Below are positions 34,416 to 45,138 of a DNA stretch of 64,000 nucleotides, one piece after another. The translations under genes and the position numbers were made by a program. Positions within the stretch are counted from its first letter, which is position 1, and every line of letters starts with the position of its first letter. The DNA is taken from assembly GCF_026210795.1 (NCBI RefSeq), contig NC_089455.1:2728001-2792000 (forward strand). Reading direction: 5' to 3'. Source of the DNA: Rhizophagus irregularis. Its lineage: Eukaryota > Glomeromycota > Glomeromycetes > Glomerales > Glomeraceae. Under the pieces are notes generated by a model. It saw only the letters and a program-made list of their open reading frames with translations, did not search any database and was not told where the DNA came from.

Positions 34416-36081
34416 TGTTGTGCCTCAGATCGTCAGATCGCAACTAGGTGAAACAATGTGATATACGGAAAGAAAAGTTCATTCGAACTTTTCTTAATTC
34501 TCAAAATCTTGTGATTAAAGATTTTCAAGGATAAGGAAGAAAAGTTCATTTGAACTTTTCTTAATTCTCAAAGTCTTGTGATTAAAGATCTTCGAGGATA
34601 AGGAAGAAAAGTTCGTTCGAACTTTTCTTAATTCTCAAAATCTTGTGCTTCGGTTTTTTTCTTAAAAAAAAAAATATCTTAATCTGAAAAAATAGTGCTA
34701 GTTTAACCCATTAGTAACTACACTAAAAATTATTTTAATTATTATGCTTTAAATAGGAACGGTTCTTCACGGCTAATTAGCTTCTTTGAGGTAAGTTTCG
34801 GAAGCTTTTATTATTTTTTTTATTTTTTTCTTTTTGGAACGGTACTAACCCTTTTTTTTTTCTTTTTTTAGCATTTCGGCCTGGACTTTCTCCCGGTAAA
34901 TAAGTGTGCTATGATGTCTACTATGGTGTTAGTTTCTTTCTCCTAGAACGGTACTGACTGTTCTTTTGCCTTTTTTTTTAGCATTTCGGCCTGGGACTCT
35001 CTCGGTAATAGGTGGTGTCTATGGTGTTGGTTTCTTTCTCCTAGAACAGTACTGACCGTTCTTTTGTCTTTTTTTTTTTAGCAGAAACTTTTCCTGAATT
35101 AGAAGTCATTCCCTCTAACAAAATATCAATTAGAGAGGCTGCATGCCTTCAGAATGCTGGTTTAGTATCAGGGGTATATGTAATTGTAAAGGTGAATGCA
35201 ATAGTAATAAATGTCGCTGTAAGAAGGCGGGTGGAGACTGTAGCAGTAGATGTTATAGTGGACGTTCGTGGCAAAAATAAATGATACTTATATGTAAAAT
35301 AAATTAGTCAAGAAATGCATTATTACTGATGTATTATATGAAAAAAATAATTAAGAAATTGAATTTAAAGTAATTTCATATATGCTTAATTCATTGATTT
35401 TATTTGTTAATGGATTATACATAATTTTTATATTATTTAATATCAGATTTTACATTAAACTTTTCGTTCCTCTTATTATGAATTTTCATTTCTCTAATAT
35501 TCCTATGTTTTCTTACTTAAATATTTACCTATTCTAAAAACCATTAATCTATTCCTATTAAAAAAAGAAAAGGGAATGGTTAGTATCTAGAAGAAAAAAC
35601 CAATACTATAGATACCATAGCACCACCTATTTACCAGGAGAGAGTCCAGGCCAAAATGCTAAAAAAAGACAAAAGAACAGTCAGAATCGTTCTAAGAGAA
35701 AGAAACTAACACCATAATAGACATCATAGCACACCTATTTACCGGGAGAGAGTCCAGGCCGAAATGCTAAAAAAAAAAGAAAAAAAAACGGTTAGTACCG
35801 TTCCGAAAAAGAAAAAAATAAAAATAAAAATAAAAGCTTCTGAAACTTACCTCAAAGAAGCTAATTAGCGTGAAGAACCGTTCCTATTAAAGCATAATAA
35901 TCAAAATAATTTTTATGTAGTTACATAACACTATTTTCAGATTAATAAAATAGTAGATATTTTTTTTAAAAAAAAATTTATTTGCCTTAGATTAAAAAAC
36001 CGAGCACCTCAGATTATCAATGATCCACATCACACACCTCACATGACGATTTCAATCCGAGAATCGATCTGAGGCACAACA
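34416..36081. mobile_element. 1.7-kb element with long inverted repeats and a CRC-type coding remnant
   Basis: The ends TGTTGTGCCTCAGATCG (34416-34432) and CGATCTGAGGCACAACA (36065-36081) are inverted. A second inverted block of about 350 bp, 34720-35075 against 35570-35940, lies inside and holds splice-site-like units. TGT...ACA ends and a cysteine-rich C-terminal integrase remnant are compatible with a Ginger-type DNA transposon. No clear target duplication is seen, so the class is tentative. A tandem hairpin-like unit GAAAAGTTCATTCGAACTTT repeats at about 34472, 34543 and 34609 just inside the left end. Confidence 0.55.
35086..35280 (+). pseudogene. C-terminal cysteine-rich tail of an integrase-like protein
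   Basis: The frame ETFPELEVIPSNKISIREAA runs to LVSGVY and then shifts by one base to CNCKGECNSNKCRCKKAG, CSSRCYSGRSWQK, stop at 35278-35280. The pattern C-x-C-x3-C...C-x-C...C-x3-C is the CRC-like tail I associate with Ginger/KRAB-A-domain-2-like integrases. That attribution is from memory and unverified. A single missing T at about 35178 explains the shift. An acceptor-like T-tract and TAG stands directly upstream. Nothing of the catalytic core is left in this element. Confidence 0.5.
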
Positions 36082-36254
36082 AAAATATGTAGCGATATAG
36101 TTTATCAAAAAATTTTGTGACTTGTATGATATTATGTGAAATGCCATAAATCATCGTCCTGCACTGGATCTGCTGCGCGGAATTTTATTTTTCGTTCGCA
36201 TTTTTGGGTATTTGGATTAAGATCTAAAATATAGATCTGTCATCTGTGAGATAT

Positions 36255-36369
36255 GCAAAAGTATCGATCTTGATAGGTCAGGGGGATAGTTCTTGATATA
36301 TCAATAATAAAAATAAATATATGTCTATCAAGAAGCATACCGCATCTATATCAAGATCGATACTTTTGC
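36255..36369. mobile_element. 115-bp foldback MITE with 9-bp TSD
   Basis: The inverted ends GCAAAAGTATCGATCTTGAT and their complement (36350-36369) are flanked by the identical 9-bp repeat GTGAGATAT (36246-36254 and 36370-36378). A nine-bp duplication fits Mutator-like elements. There is no coding capacity. Confidence 0.8.
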
Positions 36370-37149
36370 GTGAGATATGGCAAGCCAAAGCGAAATCAGA
36401 CATTGTATGCGTGTACTGTAGACAAATTTAGTATACATACCATACAATTACGCCAATTGATAATCAGTTTATATAAACTGAGATTAAAATAAAAATTGAT
36501 CTTATCATCTTTACAAACTACGACGAGCTATGACGAGCTATGACGAGCTACGGAAGTTTGTAGTCAAAACTACACTGAAATGCGACCAGTGCTCATGTAT
36601 ATTATTTTCCCTAACCCTTTTCTACTAACCTTTAATTTTGTAGTGTTTGGTTTTATTGCCACAGTTCACCTATAAACCGGTTGCCATGCTTGAGTACTAA
36701 TAGCATCTAAGTTAGTTGTTGAAGCTGAAGTTTAGGGTTCGCCCTTTTCTAAGGTGGATTCATAAGTAGTGCAATGGTTTCTATTCTTATTTATTTAATT
36801 CATTATACACAAGCATATACACATATTCCCACTTTTTTTCGACTTGTTCTTTTGTTAGTAAAGAAGCCAACTACAAACAAGAATAATTATGCAATAATCA
36901 AATCCTTTGATCAAGATCAAAATGATACTGTCATTTGAGATTAAAATTGGTTAAGGGAAAGTAAGGTTGCAACATACAATTATGGAAAATAAGACAATCA
37001 TATGAAGTGAAACCTGAAAGATGAGTACACAGCTATTATATCTTCTCCATCAGTTATTGTTAGAGATCATGCACTCTTTCGGCAGTCACGTGTTTTGTTA
37101 AATACTTATTTGGTCGGTTTATTTACTAAAATTGATACTTGATTTTTAA

Positions 37150-37660
37150 GCAGTGGCGTTACTTTCGTCATTTCAGACAAAGATCGGAACATTATCAACG
37201 ACCCGTCCATCTTCTTACGACATACACCATCACCAGACTATGAATCCAACACCACCATCAGTGATCGTTCGTACGGAATCGGTAGATACTGTACCCACTC
37301 CGGCCCATGATTAACATTAAGACAGAAACAATATCGGACTGATACATAATGCATCATTCCACACCTGACAGTATTTACGTGTGGCGTCAATAGACGAAAG
37401 AATAATACGAGAGATGGAATATGTTTGAACTTCCTTTTTTTTAATGCTTCTGTTCGCTCTTCTTTCTTTGGTTTTTTCTTTCCTTAGCCTTTTACTCTCA
37501 TGCGTAGTGGGCGGGACGTGTTCAGATGCGTCCCTCCACAGGTTTGTTTTTTGACACCAAGGTGGCGCTGTTAAATTTGGCGGTTTGGTAGTTTAGAATT
37601 ACTTTAGGCTTACGAATAGTTTGTCCCTTTGTTCACATGGAAATTAAATAAAAATAAAAT
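37150..37660 (+). mobile_element. SINE-like or processed-transcript insertion, 511 bp
   Basis: A perfect 19-bp direct repeat ATTGATACTTGATTTTTAA (37131-37149 and 37661-37679) brackets a segment richer in G+C than its surroundings. The segment ends in the A-rich tail AAATTAAATAAAAATAAAAT. Long duplications and an A-rich 3' end are marks of LINE-mediated insertion. A frame DRNIINDPSIFLRHTPSPDY is visible in it but is not recognised. No clear A/B boxes were seen. Confidence 0.7.
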
Positions 37661-37799
37661 ATTGATACTTGATTTTTAATTTAATTAAGCTTTTTTATTA
37701 AAGCTTAACTTTACAAGTCGATAATTTAATCGAATTCTTACTTTTTCGCAAGGCTAATAAGTTTCATTTTTTTACCTTATTACATTATTGCATTCCATT

Positions 37800-38500
37800 T
37801 TTGTTTAGTGCTATTTCGTATGTCTTTGTCTGGTGGCTCTTTTGGAAAGAAAGTACTAAGCTATTTTTCATCTTTTAGTTTCTAGTCTCTATTTCATACT
37901 ACCCTTTTTTGTTCTTTCATCCTTTGATTCTTCCAGAAAGGTAAAGGTGAGCTTTTCGCCTCTGATCATTTCTTGTCTTTGTTCGTACTAACTGATTTTT
38001 TGTTTCTTTAGGTCCTGGTTGTTGAGTGTTCTATTGAAAGGTAAAGGTAATTTTTCTTCATCCGTTTTATAATCTAATTTTCATCTTTGGTTCTTTCTGA
38101 TTAGTTGACTAATATCGGTTTTCTTTTCTTTAGGGCTTTGTGAGTATACTTTCAGAGTGACAGTTGGTTTATTTATGGCAATTTTTTCTTTTAATCTTAG
38201 GTTGGTTTTATTCAGTTTCTTACTGAATTTATCGTCTTTTTTAGGTCACCCATACTTTCTTCTTTCAGATTTTGACGGTTTTTCCTGGAAATTAAGATTA
38301 GGTTCATTCTTATTTTTTTTTCTTTTCTACCTTTCAGAACAAGGGTAGTTTTTGTTTTCCTTTTTGATTTCATTACTAATCATCGTCTTCTTTCTCTTGG
38401 TTTTTGGTACATTTTAGATTTGGCGGCTCTTTAGGATTTTTCTTTTCTATTGGGTTTACCACGAATAAAGTATGAAATTTCTTTTTTTATTTTTTTTTTG
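37800..38500 (+). other. Pyrimidine-rich array of splice-site-like units
   Basis: Units run acceptor TTTCTTTAG, short block, then donor GTAAAGGT (for example block 38013-38041 with AAAGGTAAAGGTAA after it). The unit start GAAAGGTAAAGGTGAGC occurs at about 37936 and a variant at about 38036. A GTACTAACTGATTTTT branch-site-like motif precedes one acceptor (about 37985). It resembles the arrays at 34.7-35.9 kb and 56.9-59.4 kb but without strong hairpins. No long frame except a pyrimidine-driven one at 38157-38348. Confidence 0.4.
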
Positions 38501-38987
38501 CAAAAACTAACTCCGACTTGGAATTACTAGAATCCTAGGCAAGTTCGAAAAAATTTTCAACCCTTTTAAAAAAAATTTGGTACTCCTAGTTCCAGCTTCG
38601 ATATCGAGGTCCTTAGTAATTTCAAAAATTATTGTAAACTTCTTTATATTAAAAATTTACGGGAAATTCGGCTTCAACTCTGAAAAACTGAAACAAACCC
38701 ATGATTAGTACAGCAGTTCGAAAGTATTTTTCTTAAATTGCTTATAAATGTTTTTGCCAATTTTTTTTTGGTAATGATCGGCCAAAATTAAAAAATAGCG
38801 ATATTTTAATAATATTTCTGCGATGTTATTATATTAAAATATTATAAAAATATTGTATTAATATCATAATTTGAGTATAATAAAAAAAATTATTTCTCTT
38901 ATTTTTCATATTATGGTTATTATATTGTTTTCCTATCATCTTTTTATTTTATTTAAATAGTATTTTTTAAATTATCATATTTTTATA

Positions 38988-39948
38988 CAGTCAACTCCCT
39001 CTATAGTCACTCCCGTTATAGTCACATTCTACTATATAGTCACGCCAGTTGAATGTTCAAAACACTTTATTATTAAAATCTATCCTATATAGTCACAATC
39101 TATCTATAGTCACTATCACACCTATCCTCAAAAATCTTATATTAAAAAGAACCGTTTATAATTACAGTTATATAAAGAATATATTAAATAACTTGGCATC
39201 TAATAATCGTACAAAGATGTACCATAGCTTGTTAGAATCGTCTCACTGAGACGAATCGAATGGTGGTAGTTTTATCCTTTTACGATCACTGGCTGATGAG
39301 TTATTCAACAAAATGTTAAGCATCGGCATTATTATATTCCTTGATTTACGTTTACTGCGCCATTTAACATTTTGCTAAATATCTCGGTACCTAGTGATTG
39401 TAAAAAGACGATTAATAGCTCGTTGGAATCGCCTCATCAAGACGAATCGAATGGTGGTAAGCTCATCTCTCTATGATCAATATTGACGGAGTTACTACTT
39501 AAAAACTATTTAATATTTTTTAATTTCGGAAATTGATCTAGTGATTGGATTTCGATGTATTTTATACCATTAGATTCGTCGCATCAAGACGAATCGAATG
39601 GTAGTAAGATTGTCTCTCTAGGATCAATATTGGCAGAGTTATTACACAAAAACCATTAATATTTTTTTAATTTCGGAAATTAATCTAGTGATTAGATTTC
39701 GATGTATTTTATACCATTAGAATCGTCTCATCAAGACGAATCGAATGGCGGTAAGATCATCTCTCTACGATTAATATTGGAGGAGTTACGATACAATAAA
39801 GTTTTAAGTATAATTTTGGCCAAAATTATGTTAATTTTTGGCCGGAATTATGATATACTAATATAAGAAATTTTTTATATAGTCACATCTCTTTATAATC
39901 ACTAAATATGGACTGTCCCAAATGTGTGACTATAAAGAGAGTTGACTG
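38988..39948. mobile_element. pogo/Tc1-like MITE with TA duplication and internal minisatellite
   Basis: The ends CAGTCAACTCCCTCTATAGT (38988) and the complement of CAGTCAACTCTCTTTATAGT (to 39948) are inverted and flanked by TA. Internally, units of about 140-190 bp hold AGACGAATCGAATGGTGGTA and a TCGTCT...AGACGA hairpin (about 39237, 39428, 39575 and 39728). It has no transposase, so it is non-autonomous. Confidence 0.8.
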
Positions 39949-40243
39949 TAGTTTATTTATTATTATTATATCATACTATTACATAACTGTATCGTAAAAA
40001 TATTTTTTAAAATTAGGAGTTTCAGCAAAGTAGTATAGTTAAAATTCTAATTGGGCATTAAATCCTTAAATTTAACTGAGTTAAAATCATAATTCAGGCC
40101 AAAAATTATGTAAATCATTACTATAAAAGGAAATTTAACTTATTCGAATATTATTCGAATACACTTTATAAATTTAAATGAATATTCGAGTATATTCGAA
40201 TATATTCGATTCCAAACACTACAACATATTTTGTTATTTATAG

Positions 40244-41270
40244 ACTGTTATTATTGGAAAATTAGTTGTGGTTAGCATTTTTAGTTTGATATTAGTGGAT
40301 TTTTTTTATGCTGGATATCAGAACTGGTATAATGAGCATCTTTTAAATAAAACTGTAGAAAAGGGCACTCAATTTAAAATTGATGTTTTGGATGATGAGT
40401 TTATTTCTCAATCTTTAGTTATAGATCATCTTAAAAAAATTTTTCAACCAAATAGAAATCAATCATATTATCATGTAGTTTATGAAGAATATAGTACTGG
40501 AAAAACTACATTAACTAAAAAGGCAGTAGGGCAAGGTGTCATATATGTTGAAATTCCTGCTGATGCAGAAAATATAGATGATTTTGGCATAGTATTTGGA
40601 GAATCTCTTAATTTTGCATTTGAGAAACATATCTCTTTTACAGCACAACTTATAAAAAAAATATTAGGTGATACCAATAGTAAGTTGATCATTATTATCC
40701 TTTACAACTGAAGCTTTTGATTCTAATGTTGTTTTTTATAGGTAAAGATAAGTGTTTTAAGTGGAAAAGAGCCTTAGAAGCAGTGTTGGGTTTTGGACTT
40801 GTCCAATTGGTAATTGGACAATTTTGGACTGTCTAAAATCAGTTTTGGATATAGTTTTGGACATAGTTTTGGACAGTTTAAAACTGCTCAAGAGTCCTAA
40901 TATTTATCAACTGAAACTAAAAATAAAATAAAAATATAATGTTAAAATGTTAAAAAAGTAAATATTTAATATAAATTAAATAATAAAAATTAATGTAAAA
41001 TCAAAATAATATTAAAAATTAACGTTTAAAGATTTTTGAAGTAATTTAATAATTGAACTAAAATTAAAATTAGCCAAAATTAGTCATAATTCTGGCCAAA
41101 ATTAAATTTTTTGTCATGTGATCTGTCCAAAACCTGTCCAATGAAAAAAACGTTTTGGTTTTAGACAAGTTTTGAACAGGTTTTGGACAAATGTCTAAAA
41201 CGTCCAATTGTCCAATTGCCCAACACTGCAGTTAGAAGCCTTTAAACGTGCTGATATAATATATAACCTT
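40244..41270 (+). pseudogene. Exons 2 and 3 of the P-loop NTPase-like gene
   Basis: Exon 2 (40244-40679) follows the acceptor TTATTTATAG and reads TVIIGKLVVVSIFSLILVDF (membrane segment), then GYQNWYNEHLLNKTVEKGT and VVYEEYSTGKTTLTKKAVGQ, then GVIYVEIPADAENIDDFGI. Exon 3 (from 40742) restores the split Ser codon and reads SKDKCFKWKRALEA. It is interrupted at 40780 by a MITE, resumes at about 41239 with AFKRAD and then dissolves into repeats. The P-loop reads E-E-Y-S-T-G-K-T, so the first Gly of GxxxxGK[ST] is Glu. With the presequence-like exon 1 and a membrane segment, the ancestral protein was probably a mitochondrial membrane-anchored ATPase (inference). An exon-like block REKRIMMIISDKENRSVMEY at about 45325-45415 could be a further remnant, with low support. 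Confidence 0.7.
40781..41228. mobile_element. 448-bp hAT-like MITE in exon 3 of the P-loop gene
   Basis: The ends CAGTGTTGGG and CCCAACACTG are inverted. The flanks CTTAGAAG (40773-40780) and GTTAGAAG (41231-41238) match in 7 of 8 bases, with two extra bases CA on the right. Subterminal CCAATTGG and TTTTGGAC motifs repeat in both orientations. The exon codons resume on the far side, so the element is a true insertion. Confidence 0.75.
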
Positions 41271-41271
41271 G

Positions 41272-41540
41272 TCAGATTATTTTCTGAATACCATTTTCCT
41301 GAATATACCTTTTCCTGAACCTAATTTTCTGAATGCCTATTTTCAGAAATTGATCATTTCCTAAAACTTCATTTTATCGAATGCCAATTTCCCGAATCTC
41401 AATTACTGGAATTATATGAAACATCCAATTTCTCAAATTCTTTTATTCTGAATTATTTTATCACAAATTCCAATATCATGAATATCATGAACCCTGATAT
41501 TCTGAATGGACATTTTACTGAATTTAATATTATTTTATAT
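41272..41540. repeat. Degenerate TTTCCTGAATACC repeat
   Basis: Loose 20-25-bp units (TTTTCTGAATACCA, TTTTCCTGAACCTAA, TTTCCCGAATCTCAA, TTTATTCTGAATT) follow the remnant of the P-loop exon. They are non-coding. Confidence 0.55.
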
Positions 41541-41911
41541 AATTTTACATCATAAATTAGAATTATTAATTTCATAAACTCAACTTTTATTTATTTAGTA
41601 TACTAAATTACTAATCAACAAATTATACATAATGTATATATATGTAATAAACTAACTTGTATTAAAACAAATACTTAAACATCACTAAATTTCCAGGTAG
41701 ACCGGCAATAAATAATTAATTTAATATTTACTTACCTTAGGAATCAAACCTAAGACCTTAAATACTTATTTTTTGTGATCTAATCATTTAAGTTATTTAA
41801 ACTTTTAATTCATAAAGTATATGTTTTTGATTTATTTAAGTTGAAAATCATTAAAAATGTAGTTTATTATTAGTGATGATCCTTTAAATTTTGATTATAA
41901 GACATTATTGT

Positions 41912-43229
41912 AGGACCCCGGAAAATACTTATATAGGTAAGGTCCCAAAAATATTTTTTATTAGTAGCTCTAAGCATAGGTTTTTACTATGATCGCTAAG
42001 CATTGTTGATATCTAACCTTAAAAATTATATAAAAATAAGCAAATTAATCTTCTAACCTAATTAAATTTTTATTATAACACATATAATTTATAAAATATA
42101 TTTATTAATTAATATATTTTATTAAATCCAATTTTAAATATGTTGTGAAGCTAAACTAAACATAATATACAAGTAGATTAACAATATTCAATTAATAAAG
42201 TTAATAAACAGTAAAAGAAAAATTCGAAATTAATACTATTACAAAAAATGTAAATTTCTCCATAAGTATTATACTTACACCCATAAAAATTAATATGTAA
42301 GTAGTTTCGACCATGCTGAACATTTTTCAATTAATTTAGAAAGTCGATTTCATTTGGCTAAAGTGGTGTAATTACGCTCTGAAGTTGTAAACGGAGAATT
42401 GAAAAATTCGGAAGTTAGTACCGTTATGAAAAATGCACTTTTCTCCATAAGTATTATACCCACACTCATGAAAATTAATATATAAGTAGTTTCGACCTTG
42501 CTGAACAACTTTCAATTAATTTAGAAAGTCGATTTCATTTGACCGAAGTGGTGAAATTACGCTCTGAAGTTGTAGACGAAAAAGTGAAAAATTTAAAAGT
42601 TATTACCGTTATAAAAATATGCTTTTCTATATAAATATCATACTTAGCCTTATGAGAATTAAAATACAAGTAGATTTAACTTGCTGAACAACCTTACTTA
42701 AGCATAAAAGACAATTTGATATAACCAAAGTGGTGAGTAGTGAAATTATATTTTAAAGCAAAACATATTTACAGTAATTTTATTTAACAAAATAAATAGT
42801 ATCTTTTTAATTTTTATTAAACTCAGTGTATTATTTTTAATATAAAATTACTATATTATACATGTTGAAAGATAATTAATAAAACATTGAAAAAAAAACT
42901 GAAATTTCATCAAAAAAAAATTTTTGTTTATGTATTTATATAAAATTGTGAAATGTAGTACAAAATCAACACTCACCGTTAGTGAAAATAAAATAAAAAT
43001 TAATTATAAATTCAATATATAATATTTTAAAAAGTTCTATAAATATGAAAAATAAGCAACTAAAAACTCTTAGTATTTTAAAATAATACCAAAAATATGC
43101 AATTTAATTATCTTACATAGTATAAAATTTTCTCAAAATTAAGCATTATAAAATTCTTACATCATAAAATTTTTCTATGTTGGCTAAGCACCTTAGTACC
43201 TTACATATATAAGTATTTTCCGGGGTCCT
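41912..43229. mobile_element. 1.3-kb non-autonomous element with 8-bp TSD
   Basis: The ends AGGACCCCGGAAAATACTTA (41912) and the complement at 43229 are inverted over about 32 bp. They are flanked by the identical 8-bp repeat ATTATTGT (41904-41911 and 43230-43237). The interior has three diverged copies of a block of about 185 bp with GAAAGTCGATTTCATTTG and AATTACGCTCTGAAGTTGTA (about 42350, 42530 and 42700). It has no gene. The 8-bp duplication suggests hAT, though the ends do not begin YARNG. Confidence 0.8.
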
Positions 43230-43237
43230 ATTATTGT

Positions 43238-43839
43238 CTGATTACTGGATAATTATACCGATTAATGAGTTAATAGTCCATTAACAGTTATTGGACACAT
43301 TTTTCGTTAGTTTTACATAAAAATCTTTATGCAAAATTTACAATTTTGACCAGAAATAGTCACTGGACTACCTAATAATTTAGTGATGAATAAATAATAC
43401 AAAAGCGAGCAGATTTTATTATTCAATCAAAGTATCTGTTTGTACCTGTATCAAATTTTTTTCTCCTAAAATGTAAATTAATTATATTTACTTGATGTTT
43501 AGGAAAATATTATCAAGCACTTAAACTCAGTGGGTCAGAGAAAAATTTATTAGCTAAAAATACGGTTATGGGTCAAAAGACCGATAAACAAAAGACCGAT
43601 ATAACATAATTCCGATCTACAAAATCACGAAACTACAAAATCCTGACTAGGACAAAATATCGACTAGTTCAAAATCCTGAAATACAAAATCGTCTAATAC
43701 AATAAAAATTTTATAGATTGTAATTAATAGAATTGTTACAATTGTACAAACATATATTTACTATTATAGTTAAAGAACAAATAAATCAATAAAATTGCAT
43801 AATTGATTATTTAAAGTATATTGTGTAAATCATTTAATG
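43238..43839. other. Spacer with short ACAAAATC repeats
   Basis: Short repeats such as ACAAAATCCTGA, AAAAGACCGATA and TACAAAATCG cluster at 43560-43700. No gene is seen. Confidence 0.5.
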
Positions 43840-43841
43840 TA

Positions 43842-45136
43842 CAGTCGCGTCGGAAAGTATTGCCCGATTTTGTATTATATAACGATACACCTAGCTTACA
43901 TTATTTATACCCCTTTTTTATTATTTTTTTTTTGTTTTCCCATAAATTTACAACTTGCTGAACCTGTTTCACAGTTAAAAAAATAATGACACATTATACT
44001 GAGTTATCTCCTCAAGAGAAGGGAAAAATACTAGCATATATGGAAAATTTCAATCCTACACAAATAGCAAGAAAAATGGGACGTGACCCTACCACAATAC
44101 GCAGGTTTATTGACAAATACAAGAAGACTGGAAAAACTGAAAATTTACTGCGTTCAGGATGGCCATCTGTTTTCAATAATAATGAAAAAAATGCACTCAT
44201 TAATGAAGTTACTAAAAATCGACGTGAACCTTTACATGAAGTTATTAATAAATTGAAATTGAGTTGTAGTCTAACAACTGCTAAACAGACACTATATGAT
44301 GCTGGAATTCATTCCCATGTTGCTGCAAAAAAGCCTTTTATATCAAAAAGGCATGCATCAGCTCGTATTAGTTGGTATGAAAAATATAAAAAAAAAACAG
44401 CTTGTGATTGGGCACAAGTTATTTTCTCTGATGAATCAAGTATTGAGATTGGAAAGCAGTCATGACAAATAAGAGTTTGGAGACATACAGGGGAAAGGTT
44501 TAACACTGAATGTTTGACACCTACCTTTAAAAGTAGTTGAAAATCAGTTATGGTTTAGGGATGTTTTGCGGAAGGGATAAAAGGACCATTGATTTTTTGT
44601 GATGAAAATAAGGAAGGAAATGAAAAAATTAATTCAAATACATATGTTAGAATCTTAAATAAACATCTCCATCCATTTCATCATATAGTTTGCGAATTAA
44701 CAGGAAGGGCTGCAGTTTTGACAAGTTAATGCCTTATATTCGTATCGCGAAAATAACCTTTAAAAAGATTGGTTGAAGAAAGAATAAAATTGCGATTATT
44801 GATTGACTGGCCAATTACTGATTTAAATCTGATAGAGAACATTTGCTGGAAGCAGTTAAAAAACAATATTCAAAGTCGGGAGGTCTTTCCTAGAACTGTG
44901 AGTGAACTTAAAGCCACACTAAATGAAGAATGGGAAAATTTTGACTGATCTGTTTTTGAAGAAGTTGTTGCCTCAATGCCACAACGAATCAATGCAGTAC
45001 TAGAAGCAAAGGGAGGACTAACACATTATTAGCCATTTTAAAAGTTATTTTTTTATGTAAATTTTAATGAGAATTAATAAAATTTTGCCGATTTTGGCAT
45101 TATTTATAAATTGGGCAATACTTTCTGACATGACTG
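43842..45136 (+). mobile_element. Tc1/mariner element, copy 1 (decayed)
   Basis: The ends CAGTCGCGTCGGAAAGTATT and GGGCAATACTTTCTGACATGACTG are inverted and flanked by TA (43840-43841 and 45137-45138). It is 1295 bp and near-identical to copy 2 at 59641-60932. Most differences are CG in one copy and TG or CA in the other. Confidence 0.92.
43986..45032 (+). pseudogene. Tc1-type transposase, copy 1
   Basis: ATG 43986 opens MTHYTELSPQEKGKILAYME with a paired helix-turn-helix (QIARKMGRDPTTIRRFIDKY, then a second HTH to about residue 110) and the first catalytic Asp in VIFSDESSIEIG. A CGA-to-TGA stop at 44463-44465, a TGG-to-TAG stop at about 44557 and small insertions around 44720-44850 destroy the rest. 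The stop of the ancestral frame is at 45030-45032. Copy 2 keeps the downstream DDE residues better. Confidence 0.9.
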
Positions 45137-45138
45137 TA

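Larger units (their letters stand above)
2776..40221. mobile_element. 37.4-kb segment bounded by hAT-type TIRs and 8-bp TSD
   Basis: The left end TAGTGTTTGGAATC (2776-2789) and right end GATTCCAAACACTA (40208-40221) are perfect 14-bp inverted repeats. They are flanked by the identical 8-bp direct repeat CAACATAT (2768-2775 and 40222-40229). Eight-bp duplications and ends beginning YARNG are hallmarks of the hAT superfamily. Both ends carry subterminal copies of palindromic ATTCGAAT and ATTCGAGTAT motifs (2797-2865 and 40142-40210), typical of transposase binding sites, and I saw that cluster nowhere else in the window. The target is intron 1 of a P-loop gene whose exons rejoin in phase. Content includes a LINE, another hAT element, TERT, a Tnp2-like gene, hypothetical genes and several MITEs. 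Whether the whole segment moved at once (macrotransposon) or a small hAT grew by later insertions cannot be settled here. TERT, an intron-bearing gene, is hard to explain by nested insertion. Confidence 0.68.

Noticed and set aside
36640-36660. Second copy of the outer hAT end (TAGTGTTTGG at about 36644)
   Set aside because: The match stops after 10 bases and no subterminal ATTCGAAT cluster follows.
2776-40221. Starship-type giant fungal element
   Set aside because: No tyrosine recombinase (DUF3435-like) gene at either edge; the ends and 8-bp duplication fit hAT instead.
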